Origin: an uncultured Alphaproteobacteria bacterium
GTDB lineage: Bacteria > Pseudomonadota > Alphaproteobacteria > RF32 > CAG-239
DNA: 64,000 nucleotides
Direction of reading: 5' to 3'
Assembly: GCA_910577095.1 (NCBI GenBank)
Contig: CAJTLY010000003.1
Span: forward strand, 1-64,000
This document shows, in pieces, positions 44,230-53,780 of the stretch. The notes beneath the pieces were generated by a model. The model saw only the letters and a list, made by a program, of their open reading frames with translations, had not been told where the DNA came from and ran no database searches. How positions within the stretch are numbered: position 1 is the stretch's first letter; each line of letters begins with the position of its first letter. Both the position numbers and the translations under genes were made by a program.

Positions 44230-45255
44230 TTAGGCGGCGGCGGATGATTTGACTTTAACGCTGTTGTCGTCGCGGACCAGCAGACCGAGCTTGTCTTCGA
44301 CCGCCCAAATGACTTTTAAAGCGTCCAGCGCATTTTCACCGCTGATACGCGGGGTGGCTTCGCCGTTGATGCAGCTGATAAAGTGATTCAGTTCGGCGGT
44401 CAGCGGCTGATTGCTGGGAATAAACAATTGTTCGACACTGCCTTTAAGGCCGTAGTTCATCCATTCGGGAATATTTTCCTGATTGACGTACGGCATCCGC
44501 CCCTGAGAATGAACGTTAATGCTCTGGCCGATGAAATCCATATCAATATAGTTGGTATCGGTGGTAACCGTCAAAGTGCGAACCCGGGCCTGAGTGATGC
44601 GACTGGCGGTAATGTTGGCGGTAACGCCGTTGGCAAATTCCAGCACTGCGGTAATATAGTCTTTTCCTTCCGGATGATCGGAGGTTTTGACCGCGGCGGC
44701 CTGCACGTTGATCACCGGTGAGCGTACCAGCGACTGAATAACTTCCACGTCGTGAATCATGAGGTCCATTGCGACGTCAACGTCGGTAATGCGTCCCGAG
44801 GCGGCCGACATTCTTTGAGCGGTCAGCGAACGGATTTTGGAAGTGTCGGAAAGGATTTTGCCCATTTGTTCCACCGCCGGGTTAAATCTTTCGATATGCC
44901 CCACCAGCAGGGTAACGTTGTTTTTTCTGGCGGCGTTGATCAGGCGCAGACACCCCTCTTCAGAGGTTGCCAGCGGTTTTTCCATCATGCAGTGAATCCC
45001 TTTGTTGAGGAAAAATTCGCCGACGTCGGCATGAGTGACCGAAGTGGTGACGACGCTGACGGCGTCAACTTTCTCGGCAACTTCTTCCATGCTGGCAAAA
45101 GCTTTGATTCCGAACATTTCGGCAGCTTTTTGCGCGGCTTCCGGAAAAATGTCATAAACGCCGACCAATTCGACGTTCGGCAGAGATTTATAAGTTTTCA
45201 GGTGGTTTTTGCCCATCATTCCGGCGCCGATAACGGCAACTTTAATTTTAGCCAT
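44230..45255 (-). CDS. Gfo/Idh/MocA-family oxidoreductase, likely UDP-sugar dehydrogenase
   Basis: NAD(P)-dependent enzyme of 341 residues. Rossmann start VAVIGAGMMGKNH, then the conserved EKPLA motif (catalytic Lys) and GHIERFNPAV, the segment typical of UDP-N-acetylglucosamine 3-dehydrogenases and WlbA-like enzymes. This points to making unusual amino sugars for surface glycans, though no partner aminotransferase is nearby. Co-transcribed with truA. Confidence 0.88.
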   Translation of the reverse strand: MAKIKVAVIGAGMMGKNHLKTYKSLPNVELVGVYDIFPEAAQKAAEMFGIKAFASMEEVAEKVDAVSVVTTSVTHADVGEFFLNKGIHCMMEKPLATSEEGCLRLINAARKNNVTLLVGHIERFNPAVEQMGKILSDTSKIRSLTAQRMSAASGRITDVDVAMDLMIHDVEVIQSLVRSPVINVQAAAVKTSDHPEGKDYITAVLEFANGVTANITASRITQARVRTLTVTTDTNYIDMDFIGQSINVHSQGRMPYVNQENIPEWMNYGLKGSVEQLFIPSNQPLTAELNHFISCINGEATPRISGENALDALKVIWAVEDKLGLLVRDDNSVKVKSSAAA

Positions 45256-45360
45256 GCTAAAAAATCCTCGTATTTAGTTGAAAAAACGTAATCTGTGCGC
45301 ATATATATCATATTTTTTCTCAAAAATCTCTTAACATCTTGTTACAAAATGTTACAAAAA

Positions 45361-45392
45361 AACACCGCCCTTTTTAAGGGGCGGCGTTTTTT
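45361..45392 (-). terminator. intrinsic terminator of the Bacteroidetes-like lipoprotein gene
   Basis: Near-perfect GC-rich hairpin ACGCCGCCCC / GGGCGGTGTT read on the minus strand, followed by a run of seven T. Confidence 0.85.
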
Positions 45393-45407
45393 GATTCAAC
45401 AACCGGA

Positions 45408-46652
45408 CTAGTTCTCCGTGTAGACGATAACCTGAAAACTTTCCGAAGCTTCGTGGGTAGCGCTACCGAAAGTTCCGTAGATTTCCTGAGTGAAATAATA
45501 CTCCAGATAATCGCGTTCGTCCCCTTTGTACTCGCCGACATAACGCAGCTCGTGCTTCTCGAATACGTTTTCGTATTTCAGCGACGGCATTTCAAACCTT
45601 GTCAAGCCGTCATCGTAATACGCCTCGTATTCGCTCACCGGATAAGTCAGTTTGAAATGATTGTATTCCACTTCATACTGACGTCGGATCTGGCAAACAA
45701 CCATCCGTTCCGGCAAACCGACCGTGTCACGGACCATGCTTTCGGCAAAACCGGCTTTTTTAAGTTTCAGATCGGCATTCGGCAAAATCTTATACGATTG
45801 AATTGTCGATTCGATCTCGCCTCGCATTTGCTCAACCGAATAAGTCTTGCGTCCGCTGGTTCCGTCCGAATACGTATGTTCGACTTCAACCCAACTGGTG
45901 TAGCTGCTGGTCCACAGATCGTTTTTAACGTCTTTGATCCCGCCGGTTACCAGTTTGCTGGAGAGAATGGCCGGATGAAGTCCGGCATAAAGCTTCAGCA
46001 CGATCTTAGCCTTTACTTCATACGTTTCGCCTCCGAAATCTACCGAAATCGAATGGTCAAACCGCTTGCGCAGATAGACGACCTTCTCTCCGTTTTCTTT
46101 GTCTTCGATCACAAAATCAAGATCGGTCAAAGTATAACCGTTGTCACGGACGTTTCGGATCGGGTGATAAGGCATTGTTTGTCTTGTGATTCCGTCGTCA
46201 TAGATACCTATCTCATGATAAAGATCATACGAAAACGAAAAGACGTCAAACGTCACCTTGTATACCAGTACCGAATCTTCAACCGTTACAAAATCCTGTT
46301 GACGGCTGCCGCGACGTTCATAGCCCAGCTCGGTTTTGCATTTGCCGAGGTTGAAACTGCCGACTTCAATGGTGCTGTCGACGTTGTTGAACCTGTTGTT
46401 GAGAGTAACCGAGACTTTGTTGTCGAAGTTGGCGCGGGTGATCCCCTTGACCATGATCCACGACTCGTAGCTCAGTTTGGTGCCTTCCGTTCCCGACTGC
46501 GCCGTTACCTCAGGGGAAACGCCGGTGTCGTAAACTTCGCTTTCGATAACTTCCGGGAGTTCGTAATCGTCCTTCTCGCAGGAAGTCAGTACCGACATAC
46601 CGCAAACCACGACAGCTGCTGCCATGAATTGCATAAACTTGTTTGTTTTCAT
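45408..46652 (-). CDS. Bacteroidetes-type surface lipoprotein, probably acquired
   Basis: 414-residue secreted protein, beta-rich, of no family I can name. The signal peptide ends with the lipobox VLTSC (Cys25), followed at once by EKDD, the acidic/Lys export signal that sends Bacteroidetes lipoproteins to the cell surface. There is no Shine-Dalgarno site before the ATG (upstream sequence is a CCC followed by a T run), which is usual in Bacteroidetes and unlike other genes here. These signs suggest horizontal transfer. It stands alone with its own terminator. Confidence 0.75.
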   Translation of the reverse strand: MKTNKFMQFMAAAVVVCGMSVLTSCEKDDYELPEVIESEVYDTGVSPEVTAQSGTEGTKLSYESWIMVKGITRANFDNKVSVTLNNRFNNVDSTIEVGSFNLGKCKTELGYERRGSRQQDFVTVEDSVLVYKVTFDVFSFSYDLYHEIGIYDDGITRQTMPYHPIRNVRDNGYTLTDLDFVIEDKENGEKVVYLRKRFDHSISVDFGGETYEVKAKIVLKLYAGLHPAILSSKLVTGGIKDVKNDLWTSSYTSWVEVEHTYSDGTSGRKTYSVEQMRGEIESTIQSYKILPNADLKLKKAGFAESMVRDTVGLPERMVVCQIRRQYEVEYNHFKLTYPVSEYEAYYDDGLTRFEMPSLKYENVFEKHELRYVGEYKGDERDYLEYYFTQEIYGTFGSATHEASESFQVIVYTEN

Positions 46653-46961
46653 ATAAAAAAAGGGTTTTTAGAGTTTAACAATTTTTTCTTTGAAAACTGC
46701 ACTTCTTGAGCTCAGAGGGCGAATTGACCGCTCGTCTCTTTCTCTCGTCATTTAATTAGTTCAATAGTTGCAGATAATAATTTGGTATAAACTTTTCCGT
46801 TTACAGTCCGGGAGACTTTTTCCCCTTTGCCCCGGCAAAAAACCGGGATCCGCGGGAAGGAAAACTTTGAGCTTCAGTCTTTCCTTCCCGCCCCGTATCA
46901 AGGGCCCCGCCCTTAAAGGGGATTTGCCGCCGGGAGGCTTCCCTCCCGGTGCGGGCGGGGA
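46653..46961. other. 309-bp gap with stacked GC-rich hairpins
   Basis: No gene is visible. The half near the lipoprotein is plain AT-rich sequence. The other half (46830-46960) is packed with inverted repeats: CCCGG/CCGGG (46831/46843), GGGAAGGAAA/TTTCCTTCCC (46854/46880), CCGGGAGG/CCTCCCGG (46930/46942) inside CCCCGCCC/GGGCGGGG (46905/46953). They start right after the stop of the Cys-rich gene on the minus strand. One or more may end its transcript, though the T runs are short. Confidence 0.6.
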
Positions 46962-49004
46962 TTATTCGAACAGGTGGAATCCAGAGCCTGAATTACTTTC
47001 TTTACAACATCCACTGGCTTTGCTTAGTGTTCCGTTGCCGGTGTATTTTCTTACGGTATCTCCACAATTTAGACTGTGAGACTTTCCTCTAGACCAGCAA
47101 TAGAAGTAAGTTCTCGAGAAAGATGAAATGGTACCGTAGGAAGTTATATAACGGACATTACACTTGTTATCATCACAGCATCCTCCTTTATACTGTCCCC
47201 CTCGGGCAACAATTCCGCGATATGTTTTACTAGCCGTAATTATTTTGGTATTACTTGATGAAGAAATACCCGGTTCACCTTTGGAATCAGGGGCGCCTAA
47301 CATACAATAACTTGCAACATATACGTTGTTTATAGTTCCCTGGTCGTATAGATACCAATTAGTATTATATGTGTTGATAGCACTTCCGATAACATGGTTT
47401 TGTTTACCGCAACTCCCTACATGGTTTATGCCGACGTAAGTGTTGCGAACATAAACATTCGCATAATTAAACATCATCAGTCCGCGGACAATTAAATTGT
47501 AATTGGTTTTAAAATCTATACGTTTAGTATCTGAAACTCCTTCAATTATAATGCGTTTGTCAAAAGAGTTGGATACTTTGAAATCCAAACTTCCGATTTC
47601 ATAATTGTATCCTTTTGATATATAATCTGCTGTTATTGTTGCACCCGTATATTTTACATACATATTATTTGCATTGGGCAGATTGGGATCATATTTCAGT
47701 TCTGTCTTATTTTCGTTATAGTAATGAAAGGCTTCAATACCACAGTTGGTACAGGTAAAACCGCCCTGGTTCCACCAACTGCTGGAACTTCTGAGGATAA
47801 CGGAAGTAAAGTCCAGAGGAGATGTGCTTTTCATGGCAATTCCGCCAATTTCTATTTTTGGGGTTTCGACACATTGCTGTTTTACCAGTTTGGTCAGTGT
47901 GTCGCTGCCATATATAGTTTGCGCATAAACTGTTGCGGAGATAACTTTTTTATTATAAAAGTTTTCCCACTTTGCACCGTAGCCGGTATCTTTGGCAACA
48001 ATGACATTTTTAGCTGTAGGCGTTATGCCGGTTTTATAAAGTGCGTAACCTGTTATGCTGTGTGCAGAAATATAATCTTCCAGAATTTCGCCGCATTCTT
48101 TAGGTTCACATTTGCCGTTCACAATTTTATACCCTAATTTGCAGGAAGTGGCGCGATAACGGCTGCCGCGGGTGCAGAATTTTTCTTTTTCGCAGCTGGC
48201 ATAAGTAGCCACCGGACTGTCCGCGCTGTCAACGTCGTCGATGTTGTCGTAAGGGTAGGTGCCGTTGTTGCAGTCGCAGCAGGCCCTGGCTTTATAAACG
48301 TCTCCCTGCTGGCACAGTTTTTGACGGGCGTCGGTTCCGTATTTGCACTCGCTGCTGATGACTTTATAGTCGTCACCGCACAAACAGGTGCTGTAATAGA
48401 CGTTTCCGTTGCTGTCGGTGCAGGAATTGCCGGCGGCCGCCGATCCGATGCTGGAACACTCTTCGGTCGTTTTGGGGTACAGACCGCGGTCACACAAACA
48501 TTCGGTAAACTGCGAAACGACGGTGGACTGCCCGCCGCTGAAACCGGTATAAACGCAGGAAGCGCCGGAAGCGATACTGTTTTGATATTGGGTTCCGTTT
48601 ACCACGTTTTTGCAAATGCTGGCGCTTTGTTGTTTGAATTTAAATTTTTTGCTGTCGCAGGCGCATTTGTAACGAGTGCCGCATTTGCCGTCGTTAACCA
48701 GCGGATAAACACAGGCATCGTAGGCATATTCGCGTCCGCAACACATTACATAATTAGCGTTGTACGGACAATAGCCGACGATATGTTTGGTCATGTCGGC
48801 CTGACAAACGTCTTTGGGCGTATAGCCTTCCTTTTTGCAAAGTTCGCCGTCTGCCGCCGGATCGACATAATCGCCGAAGTCGGCGCCGCCGGCACAGTCG
48901 GGATCGCCGACGAAACAAACCTTGGCCGAAACGTTGCCGGCACTCCAAAGGCAGCCGCACGCCAGCAGCATGCACACCGCCCAAATTTTACCCGATATTT
49001 TCAT
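46962..49004 (-). CDS. large cysteine-rich secreted protein
   Basis: 680 residues with a signal peptide (cleavage near residue 27, SAKV). The first 320 residues hold about 35 Cys in short repeated units (for example CCGREY, CKCACDSK-like, CLCDRGLYPKTTEEC), suggesting a chain of small disulfide domains. The last 350 residues are Tyr/Asn/Thr/Ser-rich and look like a beta-helix or beta-sandwich. This two-part form suits a cell-surface or exported binding protein. AAAGGGGAAGGG precedes the ATG. I cannot name the family. Three TAACGTAC repeats lie just upstream. Confidence 0.8.
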   Translation of the reverse strand: MKISGKIWAVCMLLACGCLWSAGNVSAKVCFVGDPDCAGGADFGDYVDPAADGELCKKEGYTPKDVCQADMTKHIVGYCPYNANYVMCCGREYAYDACVYPLVNDGKCGTRYKCACDSKKFKFKQQSASICKNVVNGTQYQNSIASGASCVYTGFSGGQSTVVSQFTECLCDRGLYPKTTEECSSIGSAAAGNSCTDSNGNVYYSTCLCGDDYKVISSECKYGTDARQKLCQQGDVYKARACCDCNNGTYPYDNIDDVDSADSPVATYASCEKEKFCTRGSRYRATSCKLGYKIVNGKCEPKECGEILEDYISAHSITGYALYKTGITPTAKNVIVAKDTGYGAKWENFYNKKVISATVYAQTIYGSDTLTKLVKQQCVETPKIEIGGIAMKSTSPLDFTSVILRSSSSWWNQGGFTCTNCGIEAFHYYNENKTELKYDPNLPNANNMYVKYTGATITADYISKGYNYEIGSLDFKVSNSFDKRIIIEGVSDTKRIDFKTNYNLIVRGLMMFNYANVYVRNTYVGINHVGSCGKQNHVIGSAINTYNTNWYLYDQGTINNVYVASYCMLGAPDSKGEPGISSSSNTKIITASKTYRGIVARGGQYKGGCCDDNKCNVRYITSYGTISSFSRTYFYCWSRGKSHSLNCGDTVRKYTGNGTLSKASGCCKESNSGSGFHLFE

Positions 49005-49052
49005 AACCCTTCCCCTTTATTACCTTGGTTGTTTGAGGTGATTGAAAATATT

Positions 49053-49169
49053 GTACGTTAAAATAAGAGGATTTTTTTCTTCGCTGAGCCTTGATTTTTG
49101 GTCTTGATTTCTGCTGCAAAATAACGTACCTTTTTTTGCAACACCGCTAAAGGATGAAAAAGTACGTTA
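49053..49169. promoter_or_regulatory. three copies of GTACGTTA/TAACGTAC upstream of the Cys-rich gene
   Basis: GTACGTTA at 49053 and 49162 and its complement TAACGTAC at 49122. The last two form nine-base inverted arms (ATAACGTAC / GTACGTTAT). Three copies of an 8-mer in 117 bp is far above chance and suggests an operator for control of the Cys-rich gene. Confidence 0.5.
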
Positions 49170-49194
49170 TATCAAACGGATATGGCGATAAAAG

Positions 49195-50271
49195 TTATTG
49201 AATTTTCTCAAAATTGATGCGCGGGTCCACCAGCGAATAAGTAATGTCGCTGACCAGCTTTAACACCAGTCCCAGCAAGGCAAAAATATACAAAGTGCCG
49301 AAAATGACCGGATAATCGCGCGTGGTAATCGCTTCGTAGCCCAGCAGCCCGAGTCCGTTGAGTGAGAAAATAACCTCAATCAGCAGCGAACCGCTGAACA
49401 GCATTTTGATCAGCAATGCCGGAAAACCGGCAATCACAATCAGCATTGCGTTGCGAAAGACGTGACCGTACAAAATCCGGTTTTGGCTCAGTCCTTTGGC
49501 TTTGGCGGTCAGAACATAGGGTTTGTTCAGTTCCTCGAGAAAAGAATTCTTGGTCAGCATGGTCAGGCTGGCAAAACCGCCGACAACCATTGCCGTGACC
49601 GGCAGCGCAATATGATGAAAATAATCGAGAACTTTGCCGCCCGCGCTCAGTTGTTCCCAGTTGTCGGAAGTGAGGCCCCGTAACGGAAACCATTGCAGAT
49701 AAGTGCCGCCGGCAAAAAAAACGATCAGAAAAACCGCAAACAGAAAAACCGGAATCGCCGAACCCAATACCACTGCAAACGAACTCCAGATATCAAACTT
49801 CGATCCGTCCTCAACCGCTTTTTTGACCCCCAGCGGAATTGCAATCAGATAAATGATCAACGTTGACCATAAACCGAGCGAGATCGAAACCGGCATCCGT
49901 TCGCCGATCAGTTGCAAAACGCTTTTATCCTGATAATAACTGCGGCCGAAATCAAAGCGGGCATAATCTTTGATCATTTTCCACAGCCGTTGGTGAACCG
50001 GTTTGTCAAAGCCGAACTGTTTTTCCAGTTCTTTGACCAGTTCTTCGGGAACGCCCTGTGCGCCGCGATATTGACTCTCGCCGCCGTTCATCTGCATCTG
50101 CACCCCCGAAGTAATCTGCGCGGTGGCGTCAACGTTCATGCCGCGATATTTGGCCAGAGTATGTTCCACCGGTCCTCCCGGCGCCAGCTGGATGACGGCA
50201 AAATTAATCAGCAGAATTCCCAGCAGGGTCAGCGGAATCAACAGTAAACGTTTGATAATATAATGACGCAT
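49195..50271 (-). CDS. yejB: ABC transporter permease, YejB type
   Basis: Inner-membrane permease of a peptide/microcin C-type importer, 358 residues, with an N-terminal helix RLLLIPLTLLGILL, a large loop and the binding-protein-dependent transport motif (EELNKPYVLTAKAKGLSQ). The ATG at 50271 overlaps the yejA stop (TAATG). Its usual partners yejE (second permease) and yejF (ATPase) are not downstream; the Cys-rich gene follows instead. It ends on the minus strand without a clear hairpin. Confidence 0.92.
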   Translation of the reverse strand: MRHYIIKRLLLIPLTLLGILLINFAVIQLAPGGPVEHTLAKYRGMNVDATAQITSGVQMQMNGGESQYRGAQGVPEELVKELEKQFGFDKPVHQRLWKMIKDYARFDFGRSYYQDKSVLQLIGERMPVSISLGLWSTLIIYLIAIPLGVKKAVEDGSKFDIWSSFAVVLGSAIPVFLFAVFLIVFFAGGTYLQWFPLRGLTSDNWEQLSAGGKVLDYFHHIALPVTAMVVGGFASLTMLTKNSFLEELNKPYVLTAKAKGLSQNRILYGHVFRNAMLIVIAGFPALLIKMLFSGSLLIEVIFSLNGLGLLGYEAITTRDYPVIFGTLYIFALLGLVLKLVSDITYSLVDPRINFEKIQ

Positions 50272-52082
50272 TATTTTTTCTCTTTCACCCACCATGTATA
50301 AGGCTGGAAGCCGACTCGCAAATCGGTTTGCGGATGCGCAAACTTGTTATGGTAGGCGACCCGGTGATAGGGCGAATACCACTGCATGATCATATAATGA
50401 TTATTAAGCAAAACCCGGTCCAGTGCCCGGATATGGGCCTGATAGTCTTCTTTGTTCTGGGCGGCAACCAGACCTTCCAACAGTTCGTCCACCACCGGAT
50501 TTTTAATGCCGATCAGATTAAAGCTTCCCGGCGTGTCGGCGCTGGCGCTGCCCCAGAATTCCTTCTGTTCGTTGCCCGGCAACTGACTGATCGGAAAAGT
50601 GATAATGGCAACGTCGAAGTCAAAATTGTCGAGTCGGTTTTTGAAAACGTTGGTTTCAAGATTGCGAAAAGCGGCTTTGATGCCGATTTTTTCCAAATTT
50701 TTCAAAAACGGCAGCATGACGCGGGTAAACGAACTGCCGTTGGCCGAATTGCTGAGAATCTCGAAAGTCAGCGGTTGTCCGCTTTCCAGATGAGTCATTT
50801 TGCCGTCGACAAAGTCGTATCCGGCTTCTTTCAACAAAGCAACCGCGCGGCGCAGGTTTTGGCGTGCCGAACGGTAATCGCCGTAGACCGGGTTGGACGG
50901 TACCGTATCGAAAACGCTTTCCGGCAGGCGATCGCGAAACTTTTCCAATATTTCCCGTTCGCGTCCCTGCGGCAACCCCCTGGCTTCCATACCGCTGTTT
51001 GAAAAATAGCTGTACAGGCGGTCATATTGATCATAAAAGAGATTGCGGCGCGCCCACTCAAAGTCGAAAGCCAGATCTATTGCCTGCCGCACCCGCGGAT
51101 CGGCGAATTGCGGCCGGCGCAGGTTGAAAGAAAAGTTTTGCAGCCGCGCAGTTTCGTTGTGAGGAATTTGTTCTTTGACAATTTCGCCGTTGCGGACTTT
51201 GTCATTGTCGTAGCCGGTGACCCATATTTTGGCAATATATTCTTCACGTACGTCAATATTGCCCGAAAACAATGCCTGCAAAGTGACGGTGGTATCCTGA
51301 TAATAATCGTAACGGATTTCGTCAAAGTTGTAAAAACCGCGGCGCGACGGCAAATCCTTGGCCCAGTAGTTCGGATTGCGTTTGAAAACCAGATATTTGT
51401 TGGGCTGAAAACTTTCTAAAATATACGGTCCGCTGCCGAGCGGCGCTTTAAGATAGGGTTTGGCAAAGTCTTTGCCTTCCCAGTCTTTTTGCGAATAAAT
51501 CAGCATTTGCGAAAGAATCAGCGGCAGTTCTTTGTTGTTGCTTCCTTTCTTAAAGTAAAAACGGACGTGGGAGGGCGACAGCTTTTCTGCCTTTTCGACG
51601 TCGGCATAATATATTTTATAGAGCGGCGAGCCTTTTTCAACCAAACTGCGGTAGCTGAAAATAACGTCGTCGGCGGTGACTTTTGAGCCGTCGGCAAAAC
51701 GGGCGCGCGGATTCAAAATGAAACCGACGTATTCGTCTGTCAGTTCAAATTTTTCGGCCAACAGCGGATAAGCGGTGCTGATGTCGTCGGCGGGAACCAC
51801 GGCCAGAGAATCCATTGTCAGGGCGGCAACCTGTGTTGCCGCAATCCCCTTAAAGATGAAAGGGTTGAAATTGTCAAAAGTTCCGTAGGCCGGAAAGACG
51901 ATTCTCCCGCCTTTGCGGGCTTGCGCGTCGGCATAGTCGAAATGCTGCCAGTTTCCGGTATATTTCGGACTGCCGTAAAGGGCAATTTGCGAGGTTGCTT
52001 CTGCGGCGGCCGCAGCTGCCGCCGGCAGCAAAAGTACCGCTGTCCACACATACAGGAAACTAATGGTCTTCTTTAGGGGCAT
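50271..52082 (-). CDS. yejA: periplasmic oligopeptide-type binding protein, YejA
   Basis: 603-residue solute-binding lipid-free protein with an Ala-rich signal peptide (about residues 1-29). The early ALYGSPKYTGNWQHFDYADA, GTFDNFNPFIF and WWVKEK end are typical of the YejA group of SBP family 5. It presents peptides or peptide-like compounds to the YejB permease. It overlaps the membrane protein gene upstream by 23 nt, so the three minus-strand genes are a unit. Confidence 0.92.
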   Translation of the reverse strand: MPLKKTISFLYVWTAVLLLPAAAAAAAEATSQIALYGSPKYTGNWQHFDYADAQARKGGRIVFPAYGTFDNFNPFIFKGIAATQVAALTMDSLAVVPADDISTAYPLLAEKFELTDEYVGFILNPRARFADGSKVTADDVIFSYRSLVEKGSPLYKIYYADVEKAEKLSPSHVRFYFKKGSNNKELPLILSQMLIYSQKDWEGKDFAKPYLKAPLGSGPYILESFQPNKYLVFKRNPNYWAKDLPSRRGFYNFDEIRYDYYQDTTVTLQALFSGNIDVREEYIAKIWVTGYDNDKVRNGEIVKEQIPHNETARLQNFSFNLRRPQFADPRVRQAIDLAFDFEWARRNLFYDQYDRLYSYFSNSGMEARGLPQGREREILEKFRDRLPESVFDTVPSNPVYGDYRSARQNLRRAVALLKEAGYDFVDGKMTHLESGQPLTFEILSNSANGSSFTRVMLPFLKNLEKIGIKAAFRNLETNVFKNRLDNFDFDVAIITFPISQLPGNEQKEFWGSASADTPGSFNLIGIKNPVVDELLEGLVAAQNKEDYQAHIRALDRVLLNNHYMIMQWYSPYHRVAYHNKFAHPQTDLRVGFQPYTWWVKEKK

Positions 52083-53628
52083 TCTGGTCGATTCCGTCTT
52101 TTTCTTTGCCGTTGCGGTCGGGCGTTTTCAGTTGTTCCAGTTCTTGTTGGAGTTTGAGAATTGTTTCGTTGGTGCTGGCAAAAGCAAATTTTCGTCCCGA
52201 CGTCTCTTTTTCCGGCGTCTGATCATTTTCTTCGGCTTCCATTACCTTGGCCAGCCGTGATCCGGATGTCGGCGCGCTGTCGGAGAGCTTGCCGAAACTG
52301 CGCTCAAGAGCAAGCGTCAGCGGATCAATTTCATCCTGAGGCGCCGCATTTTTTTCCTTGGACGGGCGGCGTTTGAAGATATTGCCGAAATTGGGGAAAA
52401 AGGAAGTTTTTTCGGCGGACTCGTCATCATCGTCGTCGTCGCCGCGGATACCGGCGCCGGCAAACATGGAACTGATTTCTTCTTCAATCGCGGTTGTTTG
52501 GGGTTCGGTCGGCACGGTTTCTTGAGAGAGCGTTTGCGGTTCCGCTTCCGGAAGCTCGGCAGCGATAATTTCTTCCGGTGTTTTGGCATCTTCTTCGTCG
52601 ATCAGCAGATCCAGTGTTTCTTCTTCCGAAAGTGTCTCAATCGGGGAAGACTCGGTTGACTGTGTTTCTTCCTTGCTGTCCGCGACCGGTTCCGTCGTGA
52701 CCGCAAGGTCGGAAATTTCGATGGTGCCGAGTTCGCTCAACGGGTCTTCTTCTGCCTCGGCAACCGGCGGAAGATCGTTTTTCGCTTCGGCTTTCGGTTG
52801 TGCCGGAACGCCGATCCGCATGTCAATTTCGGCAAACAGTTCGGAAACGTCTTCTTTACCGTTTTCTTTTGGGGCGGCGGCCGGCGTAGTTTCCTGCAGA
52901 CGGTCGGCCAGCGGCGCCAGAATGGCGAAGGCTTTGCCGAAAGCACCGGTTTCGATGATGTTGAGGAAAATCTTTTCATGGTCATATTGTTTTAAGATAT
53001 CAAGCAGCCGCGCATAACGGGCGCAGAATTCGTTGACCGCGCCGCGAAGCAGATTTTCTCTGAGAGCTGTCCGATAAAGGCGGTTTTCAAAGTCGACGCT
53101 GCTGTTTTGCAAATTGATCAGAGCTTTGGCAAAACCCCACTTGTTGCCTTTTTCGGCGGTGGTCCACAGTCGGGCCGCTTCGGAGTCGCTGATAAAATTA
53201 TAGCGTTGCAGCATATCGGCGATCAGGCCGTTCAGTTCGTTGACGAAAAGTTCGGTCTGACTGAGGATAAACTGACTGTGTCGGCTTTGTTGTCCCTGAT
53301 AGAGCAAACGGGCCACGATTTCCAAAAACTCCTGATTTTGTTTAAATTGGGCCTCAATCATTTTAAATTGCTTCTGTTGGTTTTTTTCACGCCGAAAACG
53401 GTAGACGCTGCCCCAAATCCCCCAGATCACAAACAGCGGCGCCGCCGCCAACGCCGTATAAACGGCCAGATCCGTCAGTCCGAGCGCCGCCGGTGAGATT
53501 CCGTTTAACCGTGTGTAAAGATAGCTTCCGATATACATCAGCCACGAAATGGTTAAAAAAACGGCGGTAAAAAAACTGAAAGTAAGCACGGCGGTTCTCT
53601 CCTTTGTCAAACAAATCGATTTTGTCAT
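52060..53628 (-). CDS. membrane protein with long acidic disordered tail
   Basis: 522 residues, family not recognised. Two hydrophobic helices (about residues 12-33 and 50-70), then a helical, partly coiled region to about 235, and a long Glu/Asp/Pro/Thr-rich tail including a run of six Asp (GDDDDDD). The tail is probably disordered. The ATG at 53628 has no ribosome site; an upstream TTG at 53655 is the alternative. It is divergent from accA, and yejA overlaps its 3' end. Confidence 0.7.
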   Translation of the reverse strand: MTKSICLTKERTAVLTFSFFTAVFLTISWLMYIGSYLYTRLNGISPAALGLTDLAVYTALAAAPLFVIWGIWGSVYRFRREKNQQKQFKMIEAQFKQNQEFLEIVARLLYQGQQSRHSQFILSQTELFVNELNGLIADMLQRYNFISDSEAARLWTTAEKGNKWGFAKALINLQNSSVDFENRLYRTALRENLLRGAVNEFCARYARLLDILKQYDHEKIFLNIIETGAFGKAFAILAPLADRLQETTPAAAPKENGKEDVSELFAEIDMRIGVPAQPKAEAKNDLPPVAEAEEDPLSELGTIEISDLAVTTEPVADSKEETQSTESSPIETLSEEETLDLLIDEEDAKTPEEIIAAELPEAEPQTLSQETVPTEPQTTAIEEEISSMFAGAGIRGDDDDDDESAEKTSFFPNFGNIFKRRPSKEKNAAPQDEIDPLTLALERSFGKLSDSAPTSGSRLAKVMEAEENDQTPEKETSGRKFAFASTNETILKLQQELEQLKTPDRNGKEKDGIDQNAPKEDH

Positions 53629-53780
53629 ACTAATTATATTTAACCGATATTTCAATCAAATATTTTGTTGCCTTTACAAAAGCAACACTATTCACAATAT
53701 TTTAAAATAATAGTCGAAATTTATGTTAAAGTATGCTATCAAGACGGAAGTTGTTAAATATCTGAAAGAAGAAACTAACC

